DNA of 64,000 nt from Solenopsis invicta (taxonomy: Eukaryota; Arthropoda; Insecta; Hymenoptera; Formicidae): contig NC_052671.1 of NCBI RefSeq assembly GCF_016802725.1, positions 20,751,728 to 20,815,727 of the forward strand. The letters run 5' to 3'. Every line of letters starts with the position of its first letter. The stretch's first letter is position 1. A program made the position numbers and the translations under genes. Below, in pieces: positions 1 through 10,552 of this stretch. The notes under the pieces are model-generated. The model searched no databases and was not told the origin of the DNA. It saw only the letters and a program-made list of their open reading frames with translations.

Positions 1-1183
1 GGTTTTCCTCTCAAAACTATGAATTTAAAAAAAAAATGTTTATTTCGCGAGTACAGTTTCTTCTCTCTTGAATATTTCAAATATATTCAATTTCTCGATT
101 TTTGCTCTTATTTATTTTTTTTTGACATTCTGGCGTATCGATTTAAAAAAAATGTTACTATACTATACGTTACATACAAAGATATTCGTAATTGAAAATA
201 GTCAGATAACGTACACTCAAATGTGGCCAAATATCAAATCCGATATAATGTGTCAGTTGAAGGTTAAACATATAATTTATATTTAATACTTAAAAAATTA
301 ATTGCACGAAACGTTTTTAAAATAAGTGTAGAGATTCTACAATCCCATTTCTATGTACATAAATATAAGGTGACCAACTAAGGAAAAAAGGGAGGAAATT
401 TCTCTCTTTCAATCATATTCCTCTTTTCCTCCCTTTTGCCATAAAAGTCGTAGAAATTTCTCCGTTTTCAAAATTGTTAAATGAAAACAATGAATTGAGA
501 ACAGAGAATAAAGAAAATCTTTTTAGTTTAGCTTTGTAATACAAATCATTGCTAACCAATCAAAAACATTGTGACAAATAAGATAGATGTCTTACTATCA
601 TATAGCTTCTTTTTTTACTTAGATAGGCTGCGTTCGAAAATTGTACCCGTCGAGTAGAGTTACTTCAAGTGACCAATTAGGACCAATTAGAAGAAATATT
701 AAAATTTCTTGATAATGTAAAGGCTGTTGATGGTGCAATACAATTTTTAGAATGTGCAATATCAGGATTTTTACAACGATGTTGTAAATAATAAAAAAAT
801 TGTTAGAATTTTGCAAAACAAAAGCTAAATATAAAAACAATAAAAAAATGAATATTGAAAAATCAATTTTTATTTTAAAAGATATTTTAAAATAGAGTTA
901 TTTTTTAGTTAATTTTTTATTTAAGACTGCAAAAAAAGTACATTAAATATGTGATTAAATATTATTTTTAGTTAAATTGTTAAATATAATTGTAAAAAAC
1001 GTGTAAAAAATGATTTTATGTCTTCCTTCGGTTATCACCTAGTAAAATTGATGTTCCCCTATTTTCTTCTATTATCCTCATTTTTGACAAAAAATTCTCT
1101 CCTTTTTCAATTTTGGTGTTGATCACTCTACATAAATGTCTAATAGTAAAAAATAATCTCTATAATTAACATTAATGAAACAG
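1..1183. other. AT-rich sequence upstream of the first visible P450 exon
   Basis: No exon, RNA gene or mobile-element terminus is recognisable here. The sequence is very AT-rich with homopolymer runs. Because the exon at 1184 opens with a splice acceptor and encodes the middle of a P450, this stretch is probably intron of that gene, with the earlier exons outside the window. The short open frames here have no protein-like composition. Confidence 0.6.
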
Positions 1184-1352
1184 GATCGTGTCAGAAATGA
1201 AATTGATGTTAGTATGAAGGACACTGAAGGAAAACTTACAGAATCATCTTTACAAAATCTTAAATATTTAGAAGGATGCATTCAAGAGTCAATGCGTTTA
1301 TATCCGCCTGCTCCTCTCATAGCACGAGTTACTTCAGAAAAGGCACAATTAA
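1184..1352 (+). CDS. Cytochrome P450 (CYP4-like), helix-K exon
   Basis: This internal exon of a heme-thiolate monooxygenase encodes the J'/K-helix region. The reading LKYLEGCIQESMRLYPPAP contains the ExxR motif (E-S-M-R) that helps hold the heme pocket, in the form usual for CYP4 (established family knowledge). The exon starts after an acceptor ending in CAG (1181-1183) and ends at a GTACGT donor (1353-1358), leaving one base of a split codon. That phase joins correctly to the exon at 3012. No stop or frameshift is seen. The I-helix and N-terminal membrane-anchor exons are not in the window, so the gene is partial here. The assignment to CYP4 rather than another clan is by motif only. Confidence 0.88.
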
Positions 1353-1485
1353 GTACGTAACTGTTATATATATTTTTACACGTAATATAAAATATGTTAT
1401 ATATAAACATATCAACGAAAGTTATACAGTTATATGATAAAATATATGTTCTTTTATTTTTAAATTAAGTTCTTAAATTATTTTA

Positions 1486-2768
1486 TTAGGAATATAAATA
1501 AGTTTCCGCCGTTTTTTATCAAAAATTGGGCATTTATTGTGAAAGAACGGTACCTAATGTTTTATTCGAAGTATTGTCCATCGCTAGCCACTACTTTTTC
1601 CCATTTTTCTGGCAGCATACGGATACCGCGTCGGTAGAATGCTTCATCTTTTGAAGCTATCCACAAATCGACCCAATTTTTTGTATCTTTATATGATGTG
1701 AAGTGTTGCTCAGACAGGTCATGCGCCATCGATCGAAACAGGTAGTAATCAGAAGGAGCACTGTCTGGTGAATACGACGGGTGGGTATAACTTCCCAATT
1801 GAGTGTTTCCAGGTAGGTTTTGACCGGCGCCGCAACATGTGGACGAGCATTATCATGCAGAAGAATAACTTTGTCGTGTCTGGAGTAGTAGTAGGCACGT
1901 TTTTCCTTGACTCGGCTCGATCTCATCAATTGTGTTTGGTAGAGAGCCCCAGTAATGGTTTCATTCGGTTTGAGCAACTCATAATACACGACACCAAGCT
2001 GATCCCACCAAATACACAACATGAGCTTTTTTCCATGAATGTTCGGCTTAGCTGTCGATGTTGAAGCATGGCCAGGTGGTCCCCATGATTTCTTCTTTTT
2101 TGGGTTATCGTAGTGGATCTATTTTTCATCATCAGTGACTATTTGATGCAAAAAACCCTTTCGTTTATGCCTGGCAAGCAGCATTTCACATGGGAAAAAT
2201 CGGCGTTCAACGTTTCTCGGCTTCAGTTCATATGGAACCCAGTTTCCTTGTTTTTGAACCATTCCCAATGATTGTAAGCGATGTGATATTGCTAGTTGAG
2301 TCACTCCTAATGTAAGTGCAAGGTCTTCTTGCGTTTGGCACGAATCTTCATCTAATAATGTTTCCAATTCCGCGTCTTCGTACACTTTCGGCCTATTGCT
2401 ACGTTCTTTGTCTTTGACATCAAATTCACCGTTCTTAAACTTGTGAAACCACTCACGGCAACTTCTTTCACTTAAGGCAGCCTCACCATATGCTTCTACA
2501 AGCAATCAATGCGCCTCGGTTGCAGATTTCTTCAAATTAAAGAAGTAAATCAAAAGCTCCCGCAAATGACGCTTATTCGGCTCAAAACTCGACATTTTCG
2601 TACGAAAAAAGATATATGATGCTGATATAAAATCGCTAATATTTTAAGGTTATGTTGTTGCCAGATGTCCAACCTTACGATATAACGTTTTACAACAGAT
2701 AATTTCAATCATAACATACTAGTGGCGCCATTTTTTGTGAAACGGCAGAAACTTATTTATACTCCTAA
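1486..2768 (-). mobile_element. Decayed mariner element in a P450 intron
   Basis: The element is bounded by terminal inverted repeats beginning TTAGGARTATAAATAAGTTT at both ends (R is A on the left and G on the right). It is flanked by TA target duplications at 1484-1485 and 2769-2770. Its length of about 1.28 kb is typical of mariner. It sits wholly inside the intron between the helix-K and heme exons of the P450, on the opposite strand, so it should not interrupt the coding sequence. Its transposase is annotated separately. Confidence 0.92.
1562..2595 (-). pseudogene. Mariner transposase, broken
   Basis: This encodes a DDD mariner transposase that would cut and paste the surrounding TIR element. 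In order on the minus strand are the helix-turn-helix region (CREWFHKFKNGEFDVKD), the first catalytic block TDDE, the second block LLHDNARPH, and the third block YSPDSAPSDYYLF. The start is chosen at 2595 because the typical mariner opening follows it. Lesions are an in-frame TGA near 2506, an in-frame TAG where a Trp codon is expected just after TDDE (about 2116), and a frameshift in the 1657-1798 interval just before the third catalytic block. The stop at 1562-1564 closes the usual C-terminal YFE. It is non-functional as read. Confidence 0.9.
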
Positions 2769-2813
2769 TATTTATTTTAATAAATAAAACTAATTAATTT
2801 TCTTATAATGCTA

Positions 2814-2817
<4 letters not shown>

Positions 2818-2852
<35 letters not shown>

Positions 2853-2922
2853 CCACACACACACACACCCACATTCACACCCACACTCACACCACCCCCC
2901 CCCCACACACACACACACACAC
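2818..2922 (+). repeat. (CA)n microsatellite with C-rich interruptions
   Basis: Alternating CA dinucleotides broken by CCCCC and CCCACATTCACAC variants lie in the P450 intron between the mariner and the next exon. The tract is imperfect and likely length-variable. Confidence 0.95.
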
Positions 2923-3011
2923 ATATTTTATGAATCATATTGTTATATATTTTCTAAATTTTTATAAAGTTTCATTATTTGAACATTATATTTTAATAAA
3001 GTATTTTTCAG

Positions 3012-3188
3012 AGTCATATTTAATACCTCCCGGAACTATCACAATTTTATCTATCTACGCACTACATCATGATTCAAATTTTTGGCCAAATCCGGAATTA
3101 TTTAATCCGGATAGATTTACAGAAAAAAATAACCAAATACATTCATATTCATACATACCTTTTAGTGCCGGGAAGCGAAACTGTTTGG
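3012..3188 (+). CDS. Cytochrome P450 (CYP4-like), heme-binding exon
   Basis: This exon carries the PERF-type segment (NPDRF) and the cysteine heme-ligand loop FSAGKRNCLG, which matches FxxGxRxCxG, followed by a split Gly codon. It begins after an acceptor ending TTTTTCAG (to 3011), and its first two bases complete the codon left open at 1352. It ends at a GT donor at 3189-3190. The preceding IPPGT segment is the beta-sheet region expected between helix K and the heme loop. The exon is open throughout, so the host protein survives the mariner insertion upstream. Confidence 0.9.
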
Positions 3189-3264
3189 GTAAAATATTTT
3201 TTTATATCATTTTATGTGTGTAAATGGATTAATATATATTAATTTAAGATATATTAAATTACAG

Positions 3265-3431
3265 GTCAAAATTTTGCTTTGCGGGAAATGAAGATAATAA
3301 TATCAACATTAATTCATAATTTCTACCTAAAACCGGTAGATTTATTAGAAGAAACACAATTGGAAGTTGATATGTTGTTGCACCCTATTACTCTGAGGCG
3401 TGTAACATTTATTCCTATTGCCAAATCATAA
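3265..3431 (+). CDS. Cytochrome P450 (CYP4-like), C-terminal exon
   Basis: The terminal coding exon follows an acceptor ending in ACAG (3261-3264). It completes the glycine split at 3188 and continues through QNFALREMK, the helix-L sequence that follows the heme cysteine in CYP4 enzymes. It ends in a short hydrophobic C-terminus with the stop TAA at 3429-3431. Possible polyadenylation signals AATAAA lie at 3451-3456 and 3464-3469. With the two upstream exons this gives a continuous, intact C-terminal third of the enzyme. The intron between 3188 and 3265 is only 76 bp, a size common in insects. Confidence 0.88.
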
Positions 3432-3586
3432 CAATTTGTAATGTTATAATAATAAAATATTCTAATAAAACATTTTACGTATTTTTAATATATATTCAAA
3501 CTTGAACTCTTATTTATTATAAACTTAACATAAAACATATAGAAAGTATACAACTTTTATCTATGTTTTTATCAGTTAATATATTA

Positions 3587-5134
3587 TTATTGGCCACTGA
3601 AAATCGTTAGCTTATTATAATGCATTCTAATTCGTTGAGAATCATTTTTGGAGCATTTACTTTTGTGTGTCAAACGAATATCGATATATTTTTGTATAAT
3701 AAGAATAATCAATTGGTATCGATGATCATACAAAGGCTCTTGATCTAAAATATGATTATTGTTATCTAAAATTGCATTAGGAAGTAGTTGTAGTGTTTTT
3801 GGTATAAGCTTGTTATTTATATCTTTTAACAATAAATGAGTATGTTGACGTATTATTTTCTCAGCACTCATACAAATGAAAATGACATCTTTCGAAGGAA
3901 AATGCAAACCACCACAATTTTTTTAAATTGTTAATTTTGATTTATCACTATCACCTTCTAACATATCTTTACAAATTTCACAAATTAATTTTTTTTTCAG
4001 TGAATGTACTATTGAACCAGCTATATGCTTCACGATTTCCTCAAAATAATTAGAAACATACCAGACTGCGTTTCCGCAATAATTGTAATCAAATAGTATA
4101 CTATGATTACTTTTCAAATAATTATAAACTGGAAAATTACTAATTTGTTTTTGTTGTGGAACCTTTTTCTTTCTTTTTTATTATGAATTTCCGTATTAGT
4201 TTTTGAAATTGATGTATTTTCATTATCTGCTATTGTTTGTTTTATTTCGGTAATGTTAGTTACGTCTGAAATTAATAATATATTGTCTTGCGGAGTACAG
4301 TTTGCTAAGTAGACACTAAAACATTCATATTATTAACTAATAATTTAGTGTAAGCAGATTGATATTGTACTGTTGTTGGATTATTATTATAACCATTCAT
4401 TCTTCTTATTAAACCAAAAAACATTTCAACGTGATCCTGAGATAGTTTATAACTTAAAACAAATTGAACAATATTATTTTGTATCAAATCTGTACAAAGA
4501 CTAAATAAGTTTTTTAGACAAATAATAAAGCAAAGAAACCCCGTTTTAACAGATAACACCGCTTTCAAGGACTGATTTACAAATTTTTTGTATTACTTGA
4601 TTATTATTAATTATAGAATTTTCTTTGTCTGTTGTCTTTATGTTATTGTTTTTTCTCGCAACAGGTACATCAATTTCTAATTTTTCAATTTAATCAATAA
4701 ATCCATCAATTTTTGTTTTGAATTGGGATAACAAATCTTTGGTAATAGCTTTTTGTCCTGGCGTCTTACAAAATTTGTTCTTTACATCAAAAATATCGTT
4801 TATAGTTTTACAAAATTTTGCTGTAAATGAAGTTTTTTCAAAGTTTTTATCTTTAATTTCAAATTTAAGGAAATGTAATGCATTTGATATCTACGCTTGA
4901 ACTTAATACTTGCGCCGCCAGTGAAACTTTCATTTCTTCGTTTTGAAAATAAACATGTCTATCTTGTATTTTGCTTGCACTGTGCAAGCCCTTACTAATT
5001 TGCTTATTGTGTAACCTTTTTATGTATTCCCAACTAATACTTTCTTTTTTATTATATATTATAGGTCCTTTTAATGTAAAATAATTTCTTACTAACTTGA
5101 GCATATGACACGGATCAAAAAACACGTAGACAGG
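3587..5134 (-). pseudogene. P-element / THAP9-like transposase, broken C-terminal two-thirds
   Basis: Four reverse-strand fragments run in the order expected for a P-element-family transposase. 5134-4865 holds VYVFFDPCHMLKLVRN and SLAAQVLSSSV, matching the GTP-binding insertion region. 4568-4305 holds SQDHVEMFFGLIRR and a YNNNPT motif, the catalytic-domain tail. 4117-3923 has a Cys-containing IAGSIV...CEICK segment, and 3907-3587 is the C-terminal end. The fragments are separated by stops and frame changes, so it is dead. The THAP zinc-finger N-terminus is absent: the reading is cut at 5134/5135, where the LTR of a gypsy-type element begins. Family knowledge says these proteins bind GTP and excise P-type transposons. 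Confidence 0.8.
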
Positions 5135-5538
5135 TGTTATGCGTTCCTTTCTCGGAGTCGTTGGTAGGAGCCCGTCGATTGGAGACGGTTGAATCAAACA
5201 CTCGTGTACGGTTAATAATAAAGTGTTTTATTATAGATGGTTACACTGTCTGTTATTCGAGATAGATACGATGGTGGCGGACGCGACGCGGTATTGTCGC
5301 GTGCTTTAACCTGAGTCCCCCCATTACGGCGTTGATTCTCTATTTATTGGAGAGCCGGCCGATCTGGCTTTGCCGACTCGGCAGATCTGTTGTCTACTCG
5401 CGAAGGTCGCCTGTTCAGCGTTCCCGGTATCGGTTACTATGTCGTGAGGTCAGCGTTACCGATACGGTGGCGTAATATAAACAAGTTGTGTTTGGTGATT
5501 AACTGTTTCGTCAGCGGTGGCTTTCACCACCCGTGACA
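5135..5538 (-). repeat. 3' LTR of the errantivirus-like element
   Basis: On the minus strand it starts TGTCACGGGTGG and ends ...CGCATAACA, giving 404 bp with TG...CA ends. It is preceded by a polypurine tract (complement of 5539-5554). A reverse-strand AATAAA lies in the distal part, near 5220-5235. It abuts coding sequence of the P-element relic, which fixes the outer edge. There is no second copy in the window for comparison. Confidence 0.8.
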
Positions 5539-5554
5539 TTCCTCCCCCTTGAGT
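5539..5554 (-). promoter_or_regulatory. Polypurine tract
   Basis: The minus-strand sequence CTCAAGGGGGAGGAA sits directly against the LTR start, as expected for the primer of plus-strand DNA synthesis. Confidence 0.75.
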
Positions 5555-5622
5555 GGAAGGAAACGTGGGGTACGTTCCCGTTTTTTTTTTTTTGCTTAAA
5601 CTTAATTTTATTGCTTAATTGC

Positions 5623-7940
5623 CTAGTACATTATTACGTCGTCGTGACGCCGTTTTTCTTCTCGTTTTTTCCGTTGGTTTGTTGTCTCGCGTCGACGTTT
5701 TACAAACCATGAACTCGCTATTACTATGACTACTATTATTATTATTGTTCCGGTGCCTAGGGGGTACATAACATATTTGTTATTTACTAAGCTATCGTCG
5801 CCTTTGTCCAACAGGTTGTCTATTTCCTCTATACTTAGTTTAAGTTTATCTAGGTCGTTGGAGCTTCTGATTATCGGTCGTAAGGCTGCCTGATCTAGTT
5901 TAGTTTCGCTAACTTTTTCGCGATCGCTTATGGTCTGTAATGTCAGATTGTATTAGGGTAGGTACGTCTGTATTGTGTTTGTTCCTACAGTCTTTCGGGT
6001 CGTTAGTGTTACGTACGTGGTTGTCAGTTTGCAGTTTCCTGTCATTATTAGTTTACCTGTTCGTTTGATCGTGGTTTTTTCCTCCGCTTTATTTTCGCAC
6101 TTAATGCTAACTTCCTGAGGTTGCGGTGCGGAATATAGCCACGCGTTTTCTTCGGTTAATGTGGTCCAGAGCGTGTGATCCGAGACTAGGAACTGTTTCT
6201 TGCAGTATGTTTCTTGTCCCGGCGCTTGCGTGTACATTTGCACTTCGCATGGTGCTGTGTTTCCTGCGTAGTAAGTCGGGAAACTTGTAGGGCATGTGTA
6301 AGTCTCGCCTTCCTTCACGCACTTGCTGGCTTCCTCCTTGTCTAGTAGTATGTAGTGATGGTTTTCTTTATCTATTGCCAACAGTGGTTGGTCGATTTTT
6401 ACGTATGCGAACACGTTGTCATGCATTGGCGTCGGTAGCGCCACTGCTTTTATTAGTTTGTATGTTGGGTACGTTACTACTGGGAAACGCAGTACCGTGT
6501 GTATACTACTGTGTCCAAAAAGTAAGGTGACATTGCATTTATTTCGAAAATTCTTTATTTATTCTTGCAAATCAATTTCGTCCCCTTCAAAGTAATCCCC
6601 CCCTGATATAATACACTTATTCCAACGGATTTTCCAATCTTCGAAACAGTTGTAATAATCGATTTCATGAATGGCCTTTAGCTCCTTCTTCGCAGCGGCT
6701 TGAATCTCTTCTATCGACTCGAAACGGTGTCCCCATAGCCAGAAGTCGCATGGAGCCAAATCAGGTGAATACGGTGGTTGTGGAACGATATTAGTCGAGT
6801 TTTTGGTTAAAAAATCACGAATCACCGTTTTGAGTCGATAGAAGAGATTCAAGCCGCTGCGAAGGAGCTAAAGGCCATTCCTGAAATCGATTATTACAAC
6901 TGTTTCGAAGATTGGAAAATCCGTTGGAATAAGTGTATTATATGAGGGGGGGATTACTTTGAAGGGGACGAAATTGATTTGCAAGAATAAATAAAGAATT
7001 TTCGAAATAAATGCAATGTCACCTTACTTTTTGGACACAGTAGTATATGGTTCGTCGTGGTACGCGTTTACTGTAAGGTAGTTTTGGATTGTTTCCCAGT
7101 TTTCGACCTTTATGCTGAATGGGAAGTGAAGTCCTTTTGTTAGCTGTGTCGCTGCCTCCCTGAGTGCGGCTATTATCGCTTCCGTACGGTACAATCTTGT
7201 TATTATTACTTTGCCCTTGGCGAAGGTCAAGTAGTCGAGTATATTTTCGGTGTCTCTGATCAGATCATTTAATATGGTCGTCAAAATCAACAAATGTTCG
7301 TTCATGTCTTCTTGCAATGTGAATTTTGCTAATTGTTGTTCCATCCTCTTCGTGGTATTTGTTAATAATTGCTCGTTAAACGTCAGCACATTTTCGAGAT
7401 TGCCAATGTGTGCAATCGTCGAGTTCAATACCCTGAGTTGATGTTTCACTGCATGCTGCAATTTTTTGTCGTCAGTGTGCAGCAGTTTCAGTTGCTCGTC
7501 TATTATTTTAGCATCCTCGGCATCCATGGTGCCAAAGAGCGCCTTGCCGAATGTTCCGATTGCGTTGACCAAGCCACGTCTCGGGTTTCGTGCCTTGTAT
7601 ATGGTTTGCAGCTGATTCAGCAGTGCTGTTAATTTTGAGTGATCTCTCTCCATTATCTTCAGGATGTTTTTACAGGTCTGCCCTGCATTGTTGACTGTCA
7701 CTCCGCACTTTTTCTCGGTATCCTTTAAATATTCTTGGAATTGATGGTACCTTACTTCGAACCCCTGGATATTCAGATTTATCAGTAGTTTCCAAGTCGA
7801 TTCTACCTGGTTCATGCGACCTATTTCTTCGAAATACAGTCCGGGCTCATGACTGAACGTTTTCCAACTTATGTCCGCTTGTGAATTTGCGAACTCTGCC
7901 AGGCATGGTCTTGCGGTAATTAACCTGCAAGGTGAAGGTC
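5623..7940 (-). pseudogene. Envelope-like gene of the errantivirus-like element, broken
   Basis: This is an endogenous relic related to errantivirus/baculovirus F-type fusion proteins. The upstream block (7815-7048, with the frame open a little further toward 7930) contains a basic furin-type cleavage motif followed by a small-residue-rich fusion-peptide-like stretch and long heptad-like helical sequence. The block at 6500-5953 continues with a Cys-containing ectodomain. The block at 5811-5623 has a ~16-residue Ile/Val hydrophobic segment followed by a Lys/Arg cluster, which fits a membrane anchor and short tail. The reading is interrupted by a palindromic mariner-derived insertion and by frame changes near 5811-5953. 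A CTGCAA (complement TTGCAG) at 7925-7930 could be the splice acceptor used for env mRNA in this group; that is inference. Confidence 0.78.
6504..7047. mobile_element. Palindromic mariner-derived insertion inside env
   Basis: Both ends read TACTACTGTGTCCAAAAAGT inward and are flanked by TA. Each arm (about 220 bp) carries the same C-terminal part of a mariner transposase (IDYYNCFEDWKIRWNKCII) plus the 3' UTR and TIR, in opposite orientations. The arms are separated by about 100 bp that encode the YSPDLAPCDFWLWG block on the minus strand. The unit is a fold-back duplication of a mariner 3' end rather than an internally deleted mariner with two different ends. The plus-strand arm has a TGA where the minus-strand arm reads Ser. 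Confidence 0.8.
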
Positions 7941-8557
7941 TGCGTTATCGTTCTGCGAATTCTTATACTGCAAATATTATATCTCTTTTTTTTGTTCCTC
8001 TTCTGCGGCTTAACGTTAGTTGCCGCCCGGCAGTCGCGTGGTTCGCTGCCGTTTGTTCGTATTCTTATTATTATTTTTTTTTGTGTATTATGTACTGCGA
8101 CGGGTGTCACGATTTTTTCTTTCCCCTACGCATTGCTGGGCGTGTCTTCGTTCGCAGTGGTTGAGGGAGTTTCGTCGTCTGCCCATGGGGGTAGGGCTGC
8201 ATCTTCGCCCTTACTCCCCTGAGGATGAAGTGGACGAGCCTCCAGGCCAAGTGGTGCGTCCCTCCATCCGAGAGCTCCCTCGGATTATTGTGGTGCCTGA
8301 CACGGTGCCCTCTTCCGATCGTCCGTCGCCTTTGCTTTGGGCCCCGAGGGTCGAGGTCCGTATTCCTCGCCTTCTAATGGTTGAGGTAAATACCACCACT
8401 GGCCAGCGAGTGGTGCGGTCTAGGACACTCCTTCGATGATCTTGAGGTGAGTAAGGACATAGCTCCTTCTGGTATGCTTTATTTCTACAGCGCTTATCTT
8501 CTACTAAATTTATTGCTTATTCTAATGATTTTCGGCACGCTCGTTTTAACGTATTCT
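7941..8557 (-). other. Pol-env intergenic/leader segment of the errantivirus-like element
   Basis: This lies between the integrase C-terminus and the envelope-like gene. It has moderate GC and short open frames on both strands, none recognisable. It may contain the N-terminal signal region of env in a shifted frame, but I cannot assign it. Confidence 0.4.
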
Positions 8558-8981
8558 TTAGTTTTCAATGAAATGTTTTAATCTATTTGCGTGAACGCGA
8601 ATGGTTCGTCTGCCTCGCTTAATCGTGTAATTGATTCCCTCGTGATTTTCCATTACTACGTACGGCCCTATCCAGTGTGAGTCCAGTTTTTTTGATCTTC
8701 CTCGGCGCGCTGTTTCGTCGTGAAGCAACACCTGATCTCCTACCCTGAACTCTTTTTTGTTCGCGCTCTTGTCGTACTGTATTTTCGCTTGCGTTTTAGC
8801 CTTGTCCACGTTTTCCCTTGCGATCTGGTTAGTTGCGCGTAATCTCTCTCGAAGTTCCTGTGCGTAGTCTTCGTAAGAGTATGTTTCTTTCGGTGGCCTT
8901 GTCAGTGCCGTCGGCATTGTGGCGCGATGCCCGTACATCAGCTCGAAGGGTGTAAACCCTGCAGCTGTATGTGGCGTCGTG
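8558..8981 (-). pseudogene. Integrase C-terminal fragment
   Basis: The minus-strand reading starts abruptly at 8981 with TTPHTAAGFTPFELMYG, the stretch that follows the integrase core in gypsy elements. It then passes through a basic helical region to a GPY/F-type module (HWIGPYVV) and ends at a stop at 8558. The zinc-binding HHCC region and the D,D35E core that should precede it are not present: the sequence on the other side of 8982 is a repeat-rich insertion. The fragment is open but cannot encode an active integrase. Confidence 0.85.
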
Positions 8982-9084
8982 TTAGGTAAGGTTAGGTTAG
9001 GTTACAGAATTTGCAGATGAAATTTTTTTTTATTTTTTCCTTGTAGTACTCCCCTAGGCGAGTAAGACCCTAAAGGGAATTTGT

Positions 9085-9870
9085 GGTCATATCAATAGTT
9101 TAGTCAGGAAAAGTCGAAAACGATTTTTTGGAACTTTTTTTTTCGAATTTGACCAAACCAAGGATGCATTCTTTAAGATCTCGAGTAGCCCCGTCGAAAA
9201 GGTCATATGAACTTTTGTCGTATCTCTCACCGTTTGGCCGCTAGAGGGCCGAAAAGAATTTTTTTTTATTTTTTAAAGGTTTTGTACTTTTTCCTTATAG
9301 TACTCAACGAGTCCTACATGAAAGGTCATATACACTTTTTTGATATCTCTCACCGTTTGGCCAGGAAAAGTCGAAATAAATTTAAAAAAATTTTTTTTTT
9401 TACATTTTTGAAGAGTACTCCGTTAGTGGAACAATACGTCTTCTTTCCATTTTGTAAATTTCGATGTTTGTTTTTTTTTAGGAGGTTAGGATTAAGGGTT
9501 TTTTGACAATTCAAAATCGAGTTGATAATTTTTCCTTGTAGTAGACCTCTAGGGGAGTAAAACCCCGCAAAGCACTTTAGGGGCAGACTATTAGTTTAGC
9601 CAGAAGTCAAAATAAATTTTTTTGACTTTTTTTTTGAGGAATTCAACCGACCCAATAATGGATTCTTATGGATCTCGAGGAGCCCCGTCGAAAAGGTCAT
9701 ATGAACTTTTGCCGTATTTCGCACCGTTTGGCCGCTAGAGGACCGAAAAGATGTGATTTTTTACTTTTTAATGGTTTCATAATTTTTCCTTATAGCACTC
9801 GACGAGCCCTACAAGAAAGGTCATGTGCACTTTTTCAATATCTCCCACCGTTTGGCCAGGAGAAGAGAAA
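9085..9870 (+). repeat. Tandem repeats, ~123 bp units in a ~494 bp higher-order period
   Basis: The signature GGTCATAT(G/A)nACTTTT followed by CTCACCGTTTGGCC occurs at 9201, 9324, 9695 and 9819, with a weaker relic at 9087. Spacings of 123 and 124 bp within pairs and 494 bp between pairs show a duplicated two-unit block. T-rich spacers separate the conserved cores. Confidence 0.85.
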
Positions 9871-10107
9871 AAGTAAGTGGATTTTTTTTTTTTTTGTTTT
9901 CTCATCGGTTCCGTATAGTACACCTCGAGGAGAAAAATACGTCTCGCTTCCATGTTGTGAAAAAACAAATTTTTTTTTTTTCAAAAATTTTTCTAAGTTT
10001 TTTCGATTTTGAAGGAAAAATTTTTTTTGTTTTTTCGCGTTTCTCGACGTTTCGTGACGTTCTTTGACGATACAAACGAAAAAAAAAATTTTTTTTCTAT
10101 TTGAGCG

Positions 10108-10143
10108 CGAATCTCGACGTTTCTCGACGTTTCTCGACGTTTG
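10108..10143 (+). repeat. 10-bp tandem repeat CTCGACGTTT
   Basis: Three consecutive copies of CTCGACGTTT occur here, with related CTCGACGTTTCGTGACGTT variants just upstream at about 10040-10065. Confidence 0.85.
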
Positions 10144-10197
10144 AACGCATATTGCTTTTTTTTTCTTTTGGTGAAATTTGGCCCACTAATTTTGAAA

Positions 10198-10552
10198 TAT
10201 CGGTCAAAATTGGACTATACCGATCGATAGAAAAGCTCGAGAGACGTCTTTTGGACTCATATTTCTTTGACCGATTTTTTGAAATTTTTTTTTTCCGGAT
10301 TTTAAAGGAAATATGTAAAAAATCGATCAAAATTGGACTATACCGATCGATAGAGGAGCTCGAGAGACGTCTTTTGGACTCATATATCTTTGACCGATTT
10401 TTTGAAATTTTTTTAAGTTTTTTTCCGGATTTTAAAGGAAATGTGTAAAACATCGGTCGAAATTGGACTATACCAATCGATAGAAGACCTCGAGAGACGT
10501 CTTTTGGACTTATATATTTTTGACCGATTTTTATTTTTTATTTTTTTTTTCC
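10198..10552 (+). repeat. Three tandem copies of a ~125 bp unit
   Basis: The phrase TTGGACTATACC(G/A)ATCGATAG recurs at 10210, 10333 and 10463. Each copy is followed by CTCGAGAGACGTCTTTTGGACT and GACCGATTTTT. Periods of 123 and 130 bp are close to that of the upstream repeat family. Confidence 0.9.

Noticed and set aside
619..840. Minus-strand ORF of 73 codons upstream of the P450 exons
   Set aside because: Composition is that of random AT-rich intron; no family resemblance and wrong strand for the gene.
8984..9005. Telomere-like TTAGG repeats
   Set aside because: Only about two units, lying at the edge of an internal insertion. Not a telomere or interstitial array.
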